64,000 nucleotides of DNA from Bugulina stolonifera (Eukaryota > Bryozoa > Gymnolaemata > Cheilostomatida > Bugulidae): the NCBI GenBank assembly GCA_935421135.1, contig OW285192.1, forward strand, positions 2,957,501-3,021,500, written 5' to 3'. The translations under genes were made by a program, and so were the position numbers. Shown in pieces: positions 58,001-64,000 of the stretch (the stretch's first letter is position 1; every line of letters starts with the position of its first letter). The notes under the pieces were generated by a model. It was not told where the DNA came from. It did not search any database and saw nothing but the letters and a program-made list of their open reading frames with translations.

Positions 58001-61000
58001 TTGGCAGGTCAGCCCTCGTACTTTTTTCTTCCATATTGTTACGCAATACCTATGTCGATATTATATCGTACTTAACCGGAACTTTTACCAGAAATGCCAG
58101 TAATTTATAAAATAAATGCTTTTTATATGCTAGTTAGTTGTTGCTCGAACTGCAAAAAAGACACATCTATACAGATCTACAGAGTCTTCTTTCCTAGCCA
58201 AGCTAGTTCCAGCTCTAAGTCCTATTAGACTTAGAAGCCTGAATTCTCTACTAAATAAGAATATACTGTCATGCACACTAAGCAATAACTCGGACCAGAT
58301 AGGTTGTACCTACAGCTCACAGCAATAATCTACCATACAATACGTGCTTCAGTCTTTTATGTAATGAGGAAGACCTAACACCACTCATAGGCTCTCCCCA
58401 CACTTTTATCCCTATCGGTACTCGTGTGAAGACAAACTAAGCAACCCAAAAACATTGCAATATTCAGATTAGCGTAGAGACACAAACAGCCCTTGGCTGT
58501 GGCTCACAATAGTAGAACAGGGTAAGTTAAATGATGGTGCAGACTTGTTTAGGTCAGTACCCAGTGGTGCATCTCCAAACTTCTCCTCGTATGTACAAAT
58601 GTGTGATTGTGAGTACGCTTAGTTGTTCAAACTAGTTCTGAGTGTACTGGTGTAGTGTATATAATTTTCTAATCTACGCCCCTGGTATATAATATAATAG
58701 TAAAATAAAATAACAATGTGATCACTCAGTACAGTTACTATGGCAACACAACAGCTACTAGCTACTCTAAAGCGTGTAGGTCAGGTCAAGGTCAGTAGTA
58801 TCATACCTGTAGCCTAGGTTTTAAGTTCTTCTCTCTCTTCTCTACTTTCTTGGAATTTATTGCAGATACTATAAACTATCGAAGTTTAGTCAATCAATAA
58901 TGGGGGTAACATACCATACACTTGTGATAAGTGTACTATGATGCATAAACCTAGTAAGCCAAGGCTACATAGTATTATACATTAATACAGATTAGAAGGG
59001 AAATAGACTAAGAGCTAAAGGAATATGCTCACAAGCATTTTGGGTAACACCTTACACTAAATTAACTAGGCCGTGTTTGATTATGGTGGCAGATAACATG
59101 GTTGACAACTCTTCTAAACCAAATGTCACTCAGTTTCAAGATCAAAGGTGCCTCACACAAACATACAATAATGGGCTCCAATTAAATGGTGAACACACCA
59201 ACTGAAAACAACAGCTTAGGACAACTCAAAACTCACACGGGGTTCATGCCTAGCAAGGACCGACACAGTGAAACTTAATCTCTGGAAACTTTAGGAAAGT
59301 GTTGCAATTCACCGCATTAGCTTACCCTTCTAGCTTTTTCTAGCTTCTTTTCTGCTTTCCATTTTTTAATCTCTTCCTCAGTTGGCTCATCAACATCCTC
59401 GTCTTCACTCTCTGACTCTGAGGTTCGTAAAACAAAAGGATTATGTAAACAAAACCCAAGCAGCTGTCTCTACAACATATTTGTGTCTAGAAATTTGCAT
59501 TCATATACTAATCCTTCAAGGTCATATTTAGTTGTTGAAGTGCATGCTTCAATGCACTTTTGTGTTTAGAGCAGCATCTTCAAATCTCTGGCGCTGCTAT
59601 CAATTTTGCTTTTTTGAGGAGCCGTCATAATATTTTTATAGTCACTGTAATGATGGAGATCAATTGCCGAATCTGATACTTCCTGTGACAAGTACTGGAC
59701 TAATCACAGGAGAACTCTCTTTTTTATTAGTTTTTGAGTGATTCCCAACATAATTGGCTCAATTGGAAATGTAGATCAAAAGCTAAAGGTGTTGGTGGCC
59801 GAGTGGTATAGCACTAGTCACTTTGGTCTTGCAGCAATGACGCAAGTTATCTGCAAGGATGTGGGTTTGAGTCCCGCCAATGACCAGGAGGTTTTCGCTC
59901 CGAAGAAGGTTGCCCTCCATGCTATATCACACTATAATAACATTCAGCTCTAGGAGCCGTGGTGTCCTCTTGATTAGCTCTGCTATTGGGCAGCAACGTT
60001 AAAGAATTGTGTTTGGCACCACGAATATTATTATTGTTATTATTACATGTACTAGTATTACATGTATTCGTTTCTACCCTGTACCTAAGTGGTTACACTC
60101 ACCGATGTTGTGGTAGTCACCACCTCCATGTTTAGTGAAATAGTGAACTCCTACGAACTCGAACATGGAGAGGATGAGGAATGTAAAGCACATCTGTACA
60201 TAGAGCTCTAGGGCCGTTGCATACGGTACTTGTGGCAAATCCTGATCATTTCCCCTTGACATTGTGGTCAGTGTAAGGATCACTGTGATACCTGAAATAT
60301 ATAATTGACACTGCAGGGTAAATTCGCACTGCAGGGTACGTTCACACTGCAGGGTACTTCACACTGCAAGGTACTTCACATTATGTTCTATCTCCTCAAC
60401 ATTTGACAGTTGATTGCTAATTTTATGTGGGTTCTTGCATGGTAATTTTACTATCTACATATTCCCATTTTAATTATGCCCCATGCAGAAACATCCTTCA
60501 AGAGTTTACCTCTGTCTATATTTTTAACAATCCTAGTAATGACCAGCTTACTTGCATTTGATACCGGGTGACTGTTAAGGCTTCATGTAATCACACAGCG
60601 CAAACCATTGAAAATCGAAGCTGCTAGAATTTGATGTATAAAGGGCATGCTACACTGACGCAAAATTTAATTCACCGAATTGTTTACAACCACTCATAAT
60701 ATATTTTATTACTTGTACATTGTATGGTGCTAGTCACACTTGGTCTGTGGAAGTACTGTAGTGAATCAGCATAGCCTGCCACGGCATGGACTATAACTTG
60801 TGCTAATAACCTTATACATGGAACCTACACTTGCTTGACATTGTTCCAATATCTCATACATGCATTGACATTACTCTCATATATAATCTTATACATGCAT
60901 TGACATTACTCTCATATATAATCTCATACATGCATTGACATTGCTCTCATATATATAATCTTATACATGTACGGACATTACACCTTACACCGTTATCTAC

Positions 61001-63489
61001 ATGTACTATTATAACCAACTGCTGTATACATAATGTGCTTTATATTGTCATCATTAGCCAATCAGGCTGTCGCATTTCTTACATGGTTCAATTATACATT
61101 GTGTGCAATTACCTATTATCCTGATTGCTTTCTCTAAGTCATTTGCCTGTGTACTTTTGGGGCCGATGGGTCAGAACACGGCCCCAAAAGAACACTTATA
61201 TATAATCCATACTGGTATATTGCAAGCACTTTTTTGTGCAAGGCCGACCCTTTTAATGGTCGACGTCGGGCGGAACTTTGCCATATTGTTGCGCAAGTTC
61301 TGGCCCGATACCTCATCATACCAGCCCGATACCTTATCGTACCTTTTTCCGGAAGTACTTTATGTATAAAAGCCAGCACATTTGTTGTATCAAATCTGTT
61401 GTTGACTGCGCTCTAATAAAGCAACATCTCCTAACTCAACCTACAGAGTCTTACTCTTGCAGGCAGGCAGCTCCACCCACAGGTCTTCTTAGACCTAAGC
61501 AGCCGAGCTCGTCCTCACACTCGTTTAAGCACTCTTTCTACACTCTTTGTGAGTTCTACATCATCAGACTTTGACCGATCCCGGATTCTTCATGAATCTA
61601 GCGTCGGGTCTAAGCCCTTAGATCAACATTATCTCTTTCTACACTCTTTTAGAGTATAAACCTACAGACCTACATCGACCCTGGACTCTTCTATGAGTCT
61701 CAGCCTCGGCCTACGTCTTTATCAACAATCATAGAGCTTAACTAACTGTTCACTCTTTATGTAATGTGTTGAAGCTACCTTGGTCATCCACTACCAACTT
61801 CCAAGCACTTCCCGTACCTGTGCCTATATCGGCACTCGTACGTAACCCTACACAGCAAAACATTGCAGTACTGCTCAGTCACACGACCCATTAACCCCCC
61901 TACTGGTAAGCAAGAGGTCAGTAAGCAACCTGGCTTTAATAATCCATGGAGTAAATAGGCCATATTATTATTCAAGATTTTTACTTAATTCTTGCATTCC
62001 TTCACTGCAATTTGGTCTAAACAAAGAGTTGCAAATAAACTTGTACTGCTTCCAAGTCTTCAGGAATTACTTAAATTACTGTAATTAGCGCATAAACTTT
62101 TAGCACTTGGCTAATAATATAGCCATAATGTATAATAGACATTATATTTTTTATATCATCACGTACACTTTTAGCGGATGCAGGCAGCTCAAAATATATC
62201 CAACCTAACTCTTTGAGGGAGGGTAATGCTTGTATCACAGGCTACAGACTTACCTAATCCAACTCTGTCTGAGGTAGCTTCACGGTTTAACCAGAACGTC
62301 ACCCAACTCATTGAGACGAGCAAGATGGCCGGCACGTATACTTGTAACAGGAAGTATCCCATGTGCCTCTGCAGTTTGAATACGACATGGAGAGACGAGT
62401 AGTCCACTGTTATAAAGAGATAACATGGAAATAGTTTATATTACATTGGAGGGCATTTGAACATTTACACTGTGTATATATTATGACCGTCTTGCCTTAT
62501 ATCATATTCAACAAGAAGACCAAACCAAGCATTAAACCATCTGCATATCTACTGTACATGTAAGTAGTTGCCAGTGGAAGTTGGTTAGCTGCTCATGGTG
62601 GTGGCAGTGGTGATAGTTTGCGTTGAATGCAGCATGGATTCTGGATCTAGTGGTGATTATGGTTTTAGTAGTTATCGCAGTTTAGTGGTAACATTGGTTT
62701 TAGGGGAGACAATTGCAGTAGTGGTGGTTGGGATACAGGATTGATTGTGATTGGCTGTTTCGGGTTTCAGTGGTTATAGCAGTAGTCATGGTAACCGGAA
62801 TATTAGAAGGAGCTGTCCGGGTGGTGCTGTTAAAGGAGATTGCATGTGGTTATGGAACACTGGTGCTGACCGCTGCGAATATAGGTAGTCGTGGAAAACC
62901 ATCAAGTCAAACCAAACATTTGAAATAGAAGTAGTGTTCACACCTAGCAACACGTCAAGTGATTAGATAACGCGACGCTATCACGCGGTAGAAAGTGTTA
63001 GTATAACAACTAATAAACATTGGTTAGCTTTAATAGATTTCACACAAGTTTACAATAAGAATGTGTTAGAATATACAGTAATATACCCCCATTTATTGAG
63101 TGACCTAGAAATCAAAACAGATTAAGATATATAAAGGGTTAATATTAGAGAAGAAATGCAAGATGCGTTGTAAAGTATACAATCATATTAATTTGTCGTT
63201 AGGGTAGCATTCGTACAAAAAGTGTTAAAGTTATTTCAAGGGTGGTTATAAGGTAGTAAAGTGAGTACATACTAAGTGCATTAAGTAAGTGAGTTGTTAG
63301 CAGCTCTACTCTGTACTAGCGTCCAGTAAGATATTAAAAATAACTCACTGTCTTTCAGCGTCGTTGTATAGTTGAAGTGAAAGTAGCTGGCAATGTCGAA
63401 CTGGGAGAGCTTGACGTCTTCATTGACTACAATTGACTGGTTGTTTCCATACTTCCAGCTGTATTCAATGGCGTTAGCACCGTGAGCGA
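55058..63489 (-). CDS. pentameric ligand-gated channel, GABA-A/glycine-receptor type (5' partial)
   Basis: Five exons read in consistent phase: 63489-63349, 62406-62254, 60291-60103, 59417-59326 and 55330-55058 (stop). The first encodes the end of the ligand-binding domain (VKLSQFDIASYFHFNYT). The second has VVFKLQRHMGYFLLQVYVPA (M1) and SWVTFWLNREATSDRVGLG leading into M2. The third has ITVILTLTTMSRG, LPQVPYATALELYVQMCFTF (M3) and HYFTKHG. The fourth is a short acidic-then-basic cytoplasmic loop. The last holds RLDSISRIVFPLTFVVINII (M4) and ends YYLNGRK. The family forms pentameric, usually chloride-selective, transmitter-gated channels. The usual Pro-Ala-Arg at the M2 entrance is Ser-Asp-Arg here. 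Signal peptide, Cys-loop and most of the binding domain lie right of the window. Three family LTRs sit antisense in its introns. Confidence 0.92.
55462..56278 (+). mobile_element. solo LTR, copy B (complete)
   Basis: This 817-bp element runs from TGTAATGG to CCATTACA, perfect 8-bp inverted ends of the TG...CA type, with ATAT flanking both sides. It has a TATA box (TATATAAAGGGC near 55960) and AATAAAG near 56010. It is near-identical to copy A from about 55720 on. It lies in the last intron of the channel gene, antisense to it. Confidence 0.85.
57621..58459 (+). mobile_element. solo LTR, copy D
   Basis: It starts TGTGGTGAGGGAGGACACTT and ends ACATTGCA, with ATAT on both sides. TATAAAATAAATG near 58110 supplies TATA and poly-A-like signals. 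It is closest to copy C and also lies in the last channel intron. Confidence 0.78.
59795..60055 (+). mobile_element. tRNA-derived SINE
   Basis: The head GTGGCCGAGTGGTATAGCAC (A-box) and GGGTTTGAGTCCCGCC (B-box) resembles a Leu/Ser-type tRNA. A ~130-bp body follows (GCTCTGCTATTGGGCAGCAA) and an ATT-repeat tail near 60030. It is in the channel intron between 59417 and 60103. Confidence 0.75.
60300..60370. repeat. ~20-bp tandem repeat beside a channel splice site
   Basis: Four copies of CACTGCAGGGTACGTTCACA lie just inside the intron, on the acceptor side of the 60291 exon. Confidence 0.75.
60835..60967. repeat. ~40-bp tandem repeat
   Basis: Three to four copies of CATACATGCATTGACATTAC with CTCATATATAATCT run up to the start of LTR copy E. 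Confidence 0.82.
60968..61867 (+). mobile_element. solo LTR, copy E (most diverged)
   Basis: It ends ACATTGCA and shares the family blocks: GGCCGACCC...GGTCGACG, CCATATTGTTGCGCAAGTTC, CCGGAAGTAC, TATAAAAGCC, AATAAAGCAAC and ACAGAGTCTTAC. The 5' end is uncertain. It lies in the channel intron between 60291 and 62254. Confidence 0.65.
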
Positions 63490-64000
63490 CTAAAATGTAC
63501 ATGAATAATGTCGTATGGCAGGAAATAATGAGTCATTCGATGTCGGAGTTGACCTACTTTGTACATGATGTATCCCATCACATGACCAGCATAATATGTT
63601 TATAAGTTTGCTGCATATTCGTATGAATTCCCTACATTATAGGAGACAAAAATTAACTAATTTCCTATTTATATGGTAGAGTAATGGTAATAGTTTAGTC
63701 TATGCCTATTTCCATGTGCTACAGTATCAGACATTGAAAATAAGTAGTCATAAACTATTAAGGTCAAGTGTTTAGTACTTTGGAGTTGTCTGGCCTTCAG
63801 TTCAGTTCAAAGCCCCATAAAGCGCAAGCATACAATGTACTTGTATAGTCTTTGTCTATAATAGTATGTTTAATAAGTGGTGTTGTGCTTCCTTCAAGCA
63901 GACGTTATTTCTTTTCTAGAATAATCAAAGTTCAACAGAGTTTTATACAACCTTCGGTATGACTAATTCCTACATAAGGGCCAAATAGCTCAAAATGTGG
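63490..64000. other. channel intron running off the window
   Basis: No upstream exon with the Cys-loop motif is present. The sequence is AT-rich and otherwise unremarkable. Confidence 0.55.

Noticed and set aside
58740..58790. Possible first exon MATQQLLATLKRVGQVK followed by GTCAGT
   Set aside because: Coding-like but only 17 codons, with no downstream exon found, and antisense in the channel intron.

Overview
This is a gene-sparse stretch of animal nuclear DNA. Coding sequence is split into short exons with GT-AG introns and there are no bacterial-style operons. The recognisable genes are animal ones: a PRAS40/AKT1S1 tail, a TRPV channel and a GABA-A/glycine-type pentameric ligand-gated channel. 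Small introns, AT-rich DNA, CR1/L2-like LINEs with an FP-like ORF1, and abundant minisatellites and MITEs point to a non-vertebrate metazoan. I cannot fix the phylum from the sequence alone. All exon models were made by eye from splice sites, reading phase and family resemblance.

Layout. 0-3.4 kb: mostly featureless, then the last two coding exons of a PRAS40-like mTORC1/Akt substrate (+). 3.5-9.4 kb: intergenic, with tRNA-like SINE heads and an 88-bp perfect palindrome. 9.4-20 kb: a four-fold repeated module (leader, exon-like block, splice donor, minisatellite tail). A full-length, apparently intact LINE (9.5-13.9 kb, -) is inserted in the first module and a MITE in the third. 17-30.7 kb: a chain of different minisatellites and satellites (20, 52, 17, 126 and 38 bp units), with a solo LTR inserted in the last one. 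32.8 kb: a small one-pass membrane ORF (-) that lies head-to-head with the next gene.

33.2-50.8 kb: a complete TRPV gene (+) with two alternative first exons, ankyrin repeats, six transmembrane segments and a pore. Its introns hold two inverted-repeat elements, a decayed antisense LINE, a 1.1-kb 20-bp satellite and many small tandem arrays that end at or next to 3' splice sites. 51.0-51.6 kb: a hAT-type MITE with a perfect 8-bp target duplication. 53.2-61.9 kb: four LTRs of one family in the same orientation. Three of them sit in introns of, and antisense to, a pentameric ligand-gated channel gene (-) that runs from 63.5 to 55.1 kb; its 5' exons lie beyond the right edge.

The channels and the PRAS40 homologue are unrelated single-copy-style genes, so no pathway joins them. 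The most unusual theme is structural. In the TRPV gene tandem arrays repeatedly include the intron-exon boundary itself, producing rows of decoy splice acceptors, and similar splice-signal minisatellites occur elsewhere in the window.
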